A stretch of DNA of 64,000 nt, from positions 150,536,001-150,600,000 of the forward strand of contig JBITNC010000001.1 of assembly GCA_050084985.1 (NCBI GenBank), read 5' to 3'. Positions within the stretch are counted from its first letter, which is position 1; the number at the start of each line of letters is the position of its first letter. A program made the translations under genes and the position numbers. The notes below the pieces were generated by a model that saw nothing but the letters and a program-made list of their open reading frames with translations, did no database searches and was not told the DNA's origin. Below, piece by piece: positions 47,697-58,084 of the stretch. Source of the DNA: Nageia nagi. Lineage: Eukaryota > Pinophyta.

Positions 47697-49845
47697 CTAT
47701 GCATCCAAAAACTCAGCCTCAAGAGTGTGCACAACAGCCTTCCAAACATCAGCAAGTGTATGATACTCAGGTCTGAAATAAAAATCAGCGTGCAATGGCT
47801 TAAGATCAGTCCTCAAGACTTCCCAATCAATGTGTAAACATGTATCGATAGTTGGCAGAAAGGTTACCAATGTTGGGTCTTCATAATTACCCTCAAATGG
47901 TGCAAGGAGTGCCAACCATAAGGTCTCTAACTGTGTACTAATGGCAGCCAACAAATCAGGAAAAACAATAATCCAAACAAAGCCTTTTATTATCAACAAA
48001 CAGTCATCAATGATTGTAAACATTAAGACTGGGACAGCTGTCATCAAATTATTATCAAATAATGCATCAACAATGTGTGTAAAGACAACAAATATTCCCT
48101 GATCATAGGCAGCCCCTGTCAAGTGAAGAGCATTCCTTATATTATCCGCAACATTCCATCTTGTATCAACAATAAGTTCAGCCTTTACTGAGTGTATATG
48201 AGTCCCAAAGTCATGAGCAAAGTGTACAACAGCAGACTCATTGTTTTTCAACTCTCTTGTTTTTCAACACAAGACCTGCCCATGTCTTTTCTCCACAAAG
48301 TGGCATATATGCAGCCTATAATATGCGAATGGAAGCCTTCAAATCATCATGAAAAGATACATCAACAGTATCTCTTTCAGACGTAGCCAGTACTCTTCCA
48401 AATGCAGTCCTTAAACTGGTACAATATTCAGTCTCAACAACATCCAGATACGCAGCCTTCAATGCATGGATAACAACCTTCAATCCTTCACCAAATGATG
48501 TATCAACAGCACATCCATCAACAACAGTCAATGCTTCTTTGATTTCAGTCCCAAGGTGATAAGGAATGCAGTCCTCCTCCTAAAAACAACATCTATCAAT
48601 GTGTTGTCTGCAGAAGCTTTCATGACGCCATTAGCACCTTCATTACCAAGATGATTCTTCAAAGATGGGGCAAATGGTACCAAGGTAGGAATCAACTGTT
48701 TAGGATGCACCAACTCTTCCTCCAAGTCTGATTTGAAAACCTTCATGGTTTCATTTTCATTCCCCATGATCACCTCCAACCTTCTTATTCTCCCATTGTG
48801 TGCAAACACACCCGGATCCCATGGAGCTAGGAGACTATTGCAATTCACATGAAGAATTGATCTTTTCCACACATCACACTTTGAAACCAAAGGCATGAAA
48901 CTACGATGTGCATACTCACAAGCTGATTGAAAAGTTTCAACATTCACATCTACATCAAGCTTCTTGTCCTTTGCTACATCTTCAACAAATGAGGGTGATT
49001 GCATTTTGAAGGAAACATTTTGTAGCTCTACTTGACATACCTCATGTTAGGATACAATGATTTTTGGTTTTCCAAGATCTGAAATAGCATTCTCTTCTTT
49101 GCAATCTTTATTTCCTCTATAGATTCAAAGCCATCTTCATCTTCCTCACTACTATTTCCAGAAACCAAATCTGAAACAACAATGGCTCTTTCCTCTTTCT
49201 TTCCAATATTATTACTTTCAACCATATCATGTAAAATTTCTGAACTACTGTCATTGAAATCAGAATTGCTTTCATACCTTTTTGGGGTGTCAACATGGCT
49301 GATCCAAGATTCTTCCTTTGCCAATTCTCCTTTTTGTCCAACGTTGGGTGCCCAAGCTCCTTGGTGCTCAACATGAGGTGGTAAACCTTTTCCTAGTGCA
49401 ACGTTGGGTGCCAAGCCTTCTTTATGTCCAGCGTGGGGTGCCAAACTTCCTCTATGCCCAACATGTGATGCCAAGACTCCTTGTCTATCCTCGCCATTGA
49501 ATCTAGGAATCTCATCAATTCCTCTTGATTCCTTCGGTATTCTTGGTAATTTTGCGGCCATGGTGGAGACGAACATGATGGTGGAGAATGTTGAATTCTT
49601 CTTTTTGCATGAAGAGTGTCTTGAGATCTAAAGTCTTCTCTGGATCTGATGTCATTTTCTTCACACTCTCTCATATGGCTAGATTGGAGTGATCTAGGGT
49701 TGTTGTAACGCCCAACATCTCTTCTTGGTGAGTCTTTTTGGAAAAATGCATTTATCTTCTCAGTTTGCTGCTGCATTTGTGTGGTCAATGATCTACAGAG
49801 GTGTATGAGTTGATCATACTACTCTATTTCTCCCCATGATGCCAT
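47697..49845 (-). pseudogene. Element D: polyprotein related to element B
   Basis: Starts at the ATG at 49845 (MASWGEIE, then a TAG where B has AAG). Following pieces: MQQQTEKINAFFQKD, the 10-residue repeats (HVGHRGSLAP / HAGHKEGLAP / HVEHQGAWAP, 49470-49320), an acidic block (SNSDFNDSSSEILHD), KLDVDVNVETFQSACEYAH, LLAPWDPGVFAHNGRIRRLE, then degenerate repeats of about 50 residues (DVSFHDDLKASIRIL / DTSFGEGLKVVIHAL) and RPEYHTLADVW. There are several frameshifts and stops. It lacks the 737-bp insert of B, so it shows the uninterrupted arrangement. The family is not recognised. Confidence 0.55.
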
Positions 49846-50117
49846 AGTCTTTAAAACCCTAACTCAAAAATCTGAAATCTTCATATTAAATTTTTCTAAG
49901 TAGCCGGGACAATAGATCAAGACTTTTTATACCTGGAAATGGCCTTCAAATTTGCAGATATATTCTCCAAACCCTAGACGACTTGGTCTAGGAATTCAAA
50001 TTTCCCCAAACAATTGCCATTTGACCTTGAAATTGGCCTTTTAAGTGCATAACCTTTTGATCCATTGGTTCAATTTGCTTGTAGCTAGATCTCACCACAT
50101 AGGTTGGCCAGATCTAG

Positions 50118-50129
50118 GCTCTGATACCA
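50118..50129 (-). promoter_or_regulatory. Element D primer-binding site
   Basis: The minus strand reads TGGTATCAGAGC, a perfect initiator-tRNA-Met complement, one base from the LTR at 50131. Confidence 0.9.
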
Positions 50130-50130
50130 T

Positions 50131-51296
50131 TGTGAAAGCCCTAATACAATTTGTCACACAAATAAGCAAATTCCTTCAAACCAACACCCACGTTTGGCCT
50201 AGAAGGGAATAAACAAGCATTCAACACCTCAATATGCCAACATTAGGGTTAGAGCTCAAGAAACAAGCAAACACAAACAATGCCAATGTCTGGCTACAAC
50301 ATGCATGCAAGAGTAAATATACCACAACGTTGCATACATAGACAAGTGCACAATACAATATGAGATCCAATGCCCAACAATTGTATTGAAGATAAATAAT
50401 GATCAATGATACAATACCAAGCCCCAAGGGCTAGACGTTGGCCTCCAACAAGCCAACTAGGGCACGTGTGTCTCTCACTATTGGACGGACAAATGATGAA
50501 TGGGACAATCTTGCTCCCTCAAAATCTGAATCCTCTCCATCGAAAGAGCCCTCCTCAAACCTTGTTGACTAATTGAATGGTAGAAGCTCAACTTTGGAAT
50601 ACCACCGAATGGGCTAGGGTGCTACACCAAAGTCGTAGATTAACATGATCCCTCAGCCTGCTAACCCTCCTAGATGCTGCACCTAGTGATCTTGCTTAAC
50701 GCTGCGCTAAGACTTTTGTCCTCTGGACAGTATGAGTAATATTATCAAATCAGCATATCCAACAATGATGCTCCAATGCCTAATATAGCTCAAGCTTGGA
50801 TGTAGAACATCACCTCGGAATCATCCATGCCTGGCCTACCCAACGTTAGCCTCCGAGGGATCCTCCAATGCCTCAAACATATCATAAATGCTCATGCGTG
50901 GGGTGTAGAGCCTCCCTAAGGTGTGACGTGGGCCTCCTGGGGTGATGGGATGCCTCCAAGTCCAATGTTGGGGTCCTAGAAGGCCCCCCATGTCATGCGT
51001 TGGGTTTCTAGGAGTCATACATGTGCCTAGATCCTATTGACATGCTCATACAAGGCCTTGGGATTCCCACAATCAATTCTCAGTATCTCCAAGTACATTA
51101 AATAATATTAAATCATGCTAGCCTACGCTTGGGAGGAAGACTTCCCACTTGGGGCTTATAGTGGGGTCCAATGGACCTTTATAATTTCTATCCCAAGCAC
51201 TAACAACTAATACATAATTAAATAAATAAATATTTACAAAATGGGATATCTATGGGATTCCATAATTAATTACATTTTGCAAAAGGGGATGTCACA
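50131..51296 (-). repeat. Element D 5' LTR
   Basis: TGTGAAAGCCC...GATGTCACA, 1166 bp, visibly close to 46430-47584 along its whole length. It has the cttgggaggaagacttcccac block near 51130. Confidence 0.85.
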
Positions 51297-51831
51297 TCAA
51301 ACTTGTCAATTTCACTCAGAGATTGGCATGGAGTCATCTCTTGGCATCTTGTGGACGAAAACCTATAGGAGAAGGGTTTAGTGGGATGAAAACCTCACTA
51401 GATCTAAATAAGGACGAACACCCTTAGTCATTTGTTGTAGCACTTCTATCCTTTCGGAGTACCCGGAGTTGGGAAGAGCCCTTTGGTGGAGTGTCCAACT
51501 TGTATAAGGGATTGTTGTTTCAGCTATTTAGTTTTAGATCTAGGTGTGAGACCCTAGTTCTAGACGTCAGCCTTCCAAGAGCATTTTGCCATTGTTACAT
51601 GCTAGATTTGGTCCATAGAGCCAGATGTCCAACCTATTTTTGCTCTATTGCATTGCACTTGCTCATTTGATGATATGATTGAGGCATTATTTATTAGATC
51701 TCATTTCTTGCTTGTGCGTGGGGTGTTTTTGAGCATTGTGAGTGTGTCTGGCATCATTTCCTGTCTTGGTATAATTCATTGGGATTTTTGGCACAATAAT
51801 TTGGCATAGAGATGATTAAGGTGCATCACAG

Positions 51832-51843
51832 TGGTATTAGAGC
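51832..51843 (+). promoter_or_regulatory. Element E primer-binding site
   Basis: TGGTATTAGAGC, one mismatch from the initiator-tRNA-Met complement, one base after the LTR end GCATCACA at 51830. Confidence 0.85.
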
Positions 51844-51899
51844 CTGATTATGCCATCTTGTGGTAATATTGTGGATGCAATCAACTAAGAAAGTCTACC

Positions 51900-53302
51900 A
51901 ACGCAAGAGAAAGTCTCCCATGACCCCCCAAACCTGATCGAGTGAGGACGTTGGGTAAGAACATGGTGAATCAGCCAAAAAAAGTTGGATGAATGTACCT
52001 AAGCATGCATCTGGAGATGAGGAGGAAACACATGAGGAAAAGAGGGAAATTCAGCCCAAGAATTCGATCGAAAAGAAGTTTGATGATTTGATGGCCATGA
52101 TGAGGACTATTGCGGAACAAATGCAACTGTAAAATGAGCATGCGACCAGGAAGGAAGCGCATAAGAGAGATGCGGGGCTTGGGGAAAGCCCTAGGATACC
52201 CCAAAGTTGGAGATCCGCATCCGCTCGAGAAAGGGAGTCAGGAGGAGACGTGCCCTTGCAGGAATCTTGTGTGAGAGATCACAGAGAGGAGGCATCCTTG
52301 CACCAAGTTTATAGAGAATAGGAGAATTTTCTGCATCGATCAAGAGGGTGAGGGCATGACCAAGAAGGTGAAGGATTTGAGCAAAGAGAACCCATATTCC
52401 AGATATCCCGATTGACCAAGATTGTGGATAAAGGAGGGCCTTCATTTTTCCGAACCAGATCTACCAAAGTGGGCAATTCAGTATGGGATAGATTCATGGA
52501 AGGAGACGGCTAGAAAATGGATGCATCACCTCCACCCCATGTTCTGTTCCAGATTGTAGAACAGTTCAAGCCAGATCTCACCATTGGAGTTGAATCAACT
52601 ATATCAGAAATACTCCTTGAACTCCCATGAGTTCAAGAATGATGTCTCTTTTTCCCTATATTTGGAGTTTTTTGGTAAAAGGCCAATGGTAGTCAGACAT
52701 ATGGTGGTTCCAAAGATGATAGGAAAGATTTGCAGCAACGCTTAAGTAGAATGCAAGTGTCAGTGTTTGATGGGAGTGATAAGATGCCAGCTAGGGCATG
52801 GCTGCCAAAACTTTAGATCTATTTCACATTCAACTCCATGATAGAAGAGGATGCCATATGTTTTACAATCCTACACTTGGATGGCATTGCATATGAATGG
52901 TGGCAACATGGCATGACAACGTAGGGGCATGGAGCAATTAGGTCATTTTATGTTTTTAGCTGGAGGATGATGGATTGATTTGACAGGAAAGATGAAGATG
53001 ATTACTTCAAAGATTTGACAATGGTAAGACAAAAGGGGTTTGTAGAGGATTATGTGGTAGAGTTCCAACGTATTGCAATTATGGTACCTAGAGTTTCAGA
53101 GAAGAGGGTGACCTTCCTTTTTTGTAAAGGATTATTGGAGCCACTTAGGGGTATGGTGAAATTCTTTTCACCCACATTGTTACAGGATGCTATCAAGAGG
53201 GCCTTAGACTTGGAACTTGGTATGATGAGAGCTAGAGCCCTCCCAACAGTGAGGGAGCCACTTCTAGTAGGACAAGATCCAAAAACACCACACAAGAGGT
53301 AG
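51900..53302 (+). pseudogene. Element E gag
   Basis: An N-terminal polar helical part (about 51990-52130: KFDDLMAMMRTIAEQMQL) ends in a stop; further pieces follow with stops and frame changes. About 52745-52915 encodes the capsid start (MQVSVFDGSDKMPARAWLPK, MIEEDAICFTILHLDGIAYE, WWQHG), and 53015-53302 the C-terminal capsid (FVEDYVVEFQRIAIMVPRVS, GLLEPLRGMV, DAIKRALDLE). It is the same gag family as element A. No zinc knuckle remains. Confidence 0.75.
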
Positions 53303-53479
53303 GAATGGACACAACTACAAAGAATGAATTGAGGAAGAAAAATTTGTGTTTCTCATGGAAGCGAATTGGTGTCTGCTCATAAAATGAATTTTTTTTTCAA
53401 AAAAGGAGAGGTATGGGGAGTGATCTTTCTTATGATCAGAGGGAATCCAACATCCACCAGCAGGGAGGAGACCACACCC

Positions 53480-54880
53480 CACTAAGAGATCCAAGAGATT
53501 TTGGAAAGGCACAAGGGCATCTTTGGGGATATGCCCAAGGGCTTACCACCAAAAATGAGGGTTTGAGCACATCATTGAATTGGAGCTAGGATCTAAGCTA
53601 GTCATGATCACTCCATATAGGCACCCACGCATATACAAGGACAAAATTGAGCGGACCATCAAAGAATTGCTTGATATGGGTTTCATACATCCTAGCTCCA
53701 ACCCTTTTGCTTCCTTGGTTGTCTTGGTGAAAAAGAACAATGGGACCATGAGGATGTGCATTGATTATTAGGTGCTCAACAAAAAGACAATCAAGAATAG
53801 GTATCCTATTCCATGCGTGGATGACCTCATTGATGAGCTCCATGGAGCTAAGTACTTCTCCAAAATAGGTCTAAGTTCTAGGTATCGCCAAATCCGCATG
53901 AGGGAGGAAGATATCCATAAAACGACTTTCAAATTGTCATTTTGGGCACTTTCAATTCTTAGTCATGCCATTTGGATTGACCAACACTCTTGCTACCTTC
54001 TAGTCCGCTATGAATCAAATTTTCAGGTAGCAACTAAGAAAGTATGTGCTAGTATTCTTTGATGACATCCTCAGTTACAACCAAACTGGGGAAGATCACT
54101 TGGAACACTTGGATTCAGTTTTGGGGATCTTGCAGCAACAAAAGTTCTATGCCAAGAAATCAAAGTGTGAGTTTGGAATGATCGAAGTCTTGTCCTTGGG
54201 GCATTTAATCAGCCTAGAGGGAGTTTGAGTGGATGAGCAAAAGATCCATGCCATCTAGGAATGGTTGATGCCCACCACACTCATGCACTTGAGGGGATTT
54301 ATGGGTCTATGCAACTATTATCAAAGATTCATCCAAGGTTTCTCACACTTGGCGGCACCTTTGACGCAATTGACCAAGAAGGATGCATTTATTTGGAGCG
54401 ATGAGGCTTAAAGGGCTTTTGAGGAGGTCAAGAGAGTAATGTGCACTTGTCCTTATTTTGCAATTCTTGATTTTTCCATTCCATTTACTATTGAATGTGA
54501 TGCATCTAAGTATGGGGTTGGTGTTGTACTCATGCAAAAGGGGAAACCTATTGCTTTTCAAAGTAGGAAACTCACCCCTATAGAACAAAGCCTCAATGTG
54601 TACGATAGTGAGTTGTTGGCAATAATGCATGCGTTGGCCAGATTCAAACAATACTTGGTGTGTGGATGATTTGTGGTCAAAATTGTTCACAAAAACATGA
54701 GATATTATCTTAAGCAATTAGATCTAAGTGAGTAGCAACAAAAATGGGTAAGCAAATTAAAGTCTTATGATTTTGAGATTGAGTATATCAAGGAAAAGGA
54801 AAACATAGTAGCTGATACACTCTCACGTAACCCTTCTATTCTCTTTCTATCATTACTGCTGATTGGAAAATGTCAATTAT
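53480..54880 (+). pseudogene. Element E reverse transcriptase and RNase H
   Basis: In order: a short N-terminal RT part (ITPYRHPRIYKDKIERTIKE, LLDMGFIHPSSNPFASLVVL, MRMCIDY followed by a stop), [40 protein letters not shown], a frame change, [20 protein letters not shown] (catalytic DD present), GFMGLCNYYQRFIQGFSHLA, and RNase H (IECDASKYGVGVVLMQKGKP, YDSELLAIMHALARFKQYLV, ENIVADTLSRN). Only about 180 bp separate gag from RT, so zinc knuckle and protease have been deleted. A live enzyme would copy element RNA in the cytoplasm. Confidence 0.85.
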
Positions 54881-55845
54881 AGTTGTATATGCCAAAGATA
54901 AATTTACCACTAACGTCCTTGAAGGACACCTAAAGGATGATAGGTTCATAGTTAGAGAAGGATTGATCCTATATAAAAACATAATGTACCTTGTAACAGG
55001 ATCGAAGATGAGGGAGAAGATCATTGAAGCCATGCATGATATACCCTTAGCAGGACATCCGAGAATAATCATAATGTATAGAGCCGTGAGAGAAAAGTTT
55101 GCATGGAAAGAGCTTAAGGAGGATATCTACAAGCATGTGAAGGAGTGTACTAAATGTCAAGAGAACAGGATAGAGAATATATATCCACCAGGACTTTTGC
55201 AGCTATTGCCAATTCCCATGCAGAAATGGGAGAGCATCTCCATGGATTTCATTACAAGATTACCCTGGATGCAAGGAAAGGATTGCATCTTTATTGTGGT
55301 GGACCGATTGACAAAATATGCCCACTTCTTTGCAATGGCCATCACATACACAACTGTGCAAATAGCTGAAATATTTTTTAAGGAGGTATTTAGGCTGCAT
55401 CGGTTGCCAACACAAATTGTAAGTGATAGGGACAACAAATGCATGAGCATGTTTTGGCAAGAACTCTTCAAATTGAGTGGGAACAATTTAACACACAACA
55501 TCAATTATCATCCTCAAATGGAAGTGGTGAATAAATGACTTGAGACAATATGTTACAGGGCAACAACAAGCATGGAGTAAGTGGTTACATTTAGGGGAAT
55601 ATTGCTACAATACCACTCATCATACTTCCATACAAATGTCACCCTTTATGTCCTTATATGGATATGAGGCTCCCATGTTTGTAGATATAATTTTTGTGGA
55701 TGGAAGAGTGCCAAAAGCCAAGGAGTTTTTGTAGAACAACCATGATATCATGAGGACACTCAAGGAAAATTTTCAAGTTGCCCAAGACCATCAGAAAAAG
55801 TTTATTGATCAGAATAGGATTGAGCGTATATTTGAGGAAGGAGAT
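54870..55845 (+). pseudogene. Element E integrase, truncated by element F
   Basis: The zinc-binding region reads AGHPRIIIMYRAVREKFAW and CTKCQENR; the core reads MDFITRLPWMQGKDCIFIVV and DRLTKYAHFFAM, then LPTQIVSDRDNKCMSMFWQE (second Asp present), then YHPQMEVVNK followed by a stop, where the family has YHPQTDGQTEVVN. That indicates a short in-frame deletion of about four residues just before the catalytic Glu. The C-terminal part (NRIERIFEEGD) breaks off at 55845, where the LTR of F begins. Confidence 0.85.
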
Positions 55846-56411
55846 TGTTGGGAAGGAAACCCTTCCTCTTACTCAACGATTGCCCATACGATCAGTGTTG
55901 ATCGGTATAGCGTAACCTCAAGGGTTTGGTCTGGTCGTGTTCTCCACTTCCCTCAACGGTAGGTTCGTTGAAAGAACGAAAGGTGGTGGGGATGCGCTCG
56001 TGTTCGTTTTCTGCTCAATCTTTGGTTTATAGGCCGATTTCTATCTATGTTTAAGGTCAAAAGTAACAAGAAAGGAATAAAAAGATGGAAAGTTACAGAA
56101 AAGAGATAAACAAATAAACAACTAAAAGAAGAAATTTACAACCTGGGCATTGCAGCATAGGCAGCAATCCATAGCCAAGATTAGGAATAGTAGACTATCT
56201 TGCACTTGGGGTCTTGCAATCACAATACACAACCACAGTTTGAAGAAAACATTCCACACTTAACATTCACAAAAACAATAATAGCCACTTTGTTGCAAGA
56301 AGGCAAAGTATTGTTTGTTTGCATTATCATATGTGAATTGCTTTTACAGATGAGGACAAATTTGCTAGAATGTTCGACCTTCTTAATTTCTAAAAACTAG
56401 CTATGTATACA
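55846..56411 (-). repeat. Element F 3' LTR
   Basis: TGTTGGGAAGG...ATGTATACA, 566 bp, TG...CA. The left border coincides with the break in E's integrase frame, and the right border with a polypurine tract. Confidence 0.8.
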
Positions 56412-56427
56412 ACTCCCCCCTCTTTGG
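56412..56427 (-). promoter_or_regulatory. Element F polypurine tract
   Basis: ACTCCCCCCTCTTTGG on the + strand, i.e. a purine-rich tract with six consecutive G on the minus strand, directly abutting the LTR. It is the plus-strand DNA primer site of LTR retrotransposons. Confidence 0.8.
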
Positions 56428-56984
56428 GTGGTTGAATCTCATTAATGTACATTATTACTACTATCATTGAATGAAACAACTACAACAACACTATTTACAT
56501 AAATGTTACAACTGTGCTAGATTATACAGTGAACAAGTACTAATCAACATCAACTATCTGAACTGTCTGGGGATTTGTAACTTCTGGTCAGCCATGTCCA
56601 TAGAGCCGTAATCTTTCTGACATATCATTGATTGCTCCTTCCTCGGTACTGTAGCTGATTGAATATAACACTGTTGTTGATTGAACAATTATTTAATTGC
56701 ACATTGATTGGTATGATTTGGTTGTATGCTTTATTAGCCTCCATCTGCTTCTTTGCAATCTTTATGATCTCTATCGTGGATGTCAGCAATCAAAGTAATG
56801 ATGCTTGGTAGACATTATGTTCACTTGAATCGAGAAGAATTGCCACTGTTATGTGGAAATGAGTTGGTGTCAACACATTAACAGGGCCTCGGGAGTCAAA
56901 CACTTAAGATGAAGTGGACCCTGATGTTCTTTCTCATGCATTACTTTTTTACTTGCTTGGTGGGCTCTATGTTTTTCTTCCGGG

Positions 56985-57380
56985 CTCTGTTGATGATTTT
57001 AGCCGAAATTCATGATGTCATCTCCCGGAATCGGCAGGTTCTATCGAAATTCTGATTTTTTCGGGACCCGCTGATTTTCACAAAAAAATGTGATGTCACC
57101 TTCTGAAATCCTCTGGTACTATTTATATTTTGATTCAATCGGGACCTGTTGATTTTAGCCAAAATTCATGTTATCATCTCCTAGAATCGGCGGGTTCTAT
57201 CGAAATTCTGATTTCTTTGGGACCCATTGATTTTCACAAAAAAATGTGATGTCACCTTTTGAATTTGCTGGGCTTTACTGATGTTCTTTAAAAATATGCA
57301 CCTGCCATTACTTGCTTTGGGACCTGCTGATTTTGATAAAAAACTGTGACGCCATCCTTCAAAATCCCCGGGCATTGTTG
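56985..57380. repeat. Nested tandem repeat in the 3' region of element F
   Basis: Half-units of about 78 bp alternate between gattttagccgaaattcatg / tcatctcccggaatcggc and gattttcacaaaaaaatgtg / atgtcacctt, in a higher-order unit of about 155 bp repeated twice, with decayed half-units to 57380. Words such as actcccgggtactaaaga recur more loosely to about 57830. Confidence 0.7.
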
Positions 57381-58084
57381 ATATTTTTGAAAAATGAAAC
57401 TTTGAATATGTACAAGTTTTGGACATTTGTGCCACCAATTCCCAAGGACTCTAAAGCAATAAACATGACTCTGGGAACTTTTACATTCATGACTTCTTGA
57501 GTATACTTGGAGAAAATGACATGATTCTTAGGGACTCTCGACTCCCGGTCACTAAAGAATAAAAGAATACCAAATTGACACAAGTCTCATTGATATAACT
57601 CCTAGGTAACTTTACTTACATATTTCCTGGGTACTAAAGAACGACAAAACTCACTGGTGACTTTATTTACTAAAAATAATGACTCCCGATAGTGTAAGGA
57701 AAAGCAATGAGAATAGAAGAATTTATACAAAAATCTTACAAGTCATGAAGATCCTAAAAGAATAGTGTTGCCTCGGGTACTCTTATATACACAGCTCCCG
57801 GGTATTAAAAAATGAAATAATAAAGAATGAAGAATAGTAGAATTACCCAAATTTTGAGTGTTATTTTGGAGGAATACAATCTTCTAGCAGCTCTTTGGGG
57901 TCTCCGCCTATTGGAGAAAAGAACTCATCAATTGCTGCTCCCAGTAGCTTGCCCAAAAGTGGACCTGGTTGAAGTCTTAATTGCTACCATCATATCTGGA
58001 GGGAGGAATGCCTACATCCTTTTATTTAGTTCACTCAATTCTTTGTAATTAGGTTGCGAGAGGATGAGGGATACCTTAATCTTC

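Larger units (their letters stand above)
46430..51296 (-). mobile_element. Element D: non-autonomous LTR retrotransposon of the B type
   Basis: LTRs 46430-47584 (1155 bp) and 50131-51296 (1166 bp), both TG...CA, flank 2.5 kb. The outside flanks are TCATA and TCAAA, 4 of 5 bases alike, as expected for a slightly decayed target duplication. It is inserted in the 5' LTR of E. The internal region matches B's polyprotein and has no RT or integrase. Confidence 0.85.
46010..55845 (+). mobile_element. Element E: Ty3/gypsy LTR retrotransposon, interrupted by D and F
   Basis: The 5' LTR is about 46010-46429 plus 51297-51830 (D sits inside). Then come the PBS TGGTATTAGAGC (51832-51843), gag (51900-53302), reverse transcriptase, RNase H and integrase (53540-55845), cut by element F at 55846. 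The order gag-RT-RNaseH-IN is the Ty3/gypsy order. The protease is missing. There are many stops, so the copy is dead. The 3' LTR must lie beyond F, outside the window. Confidence 0.8.
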
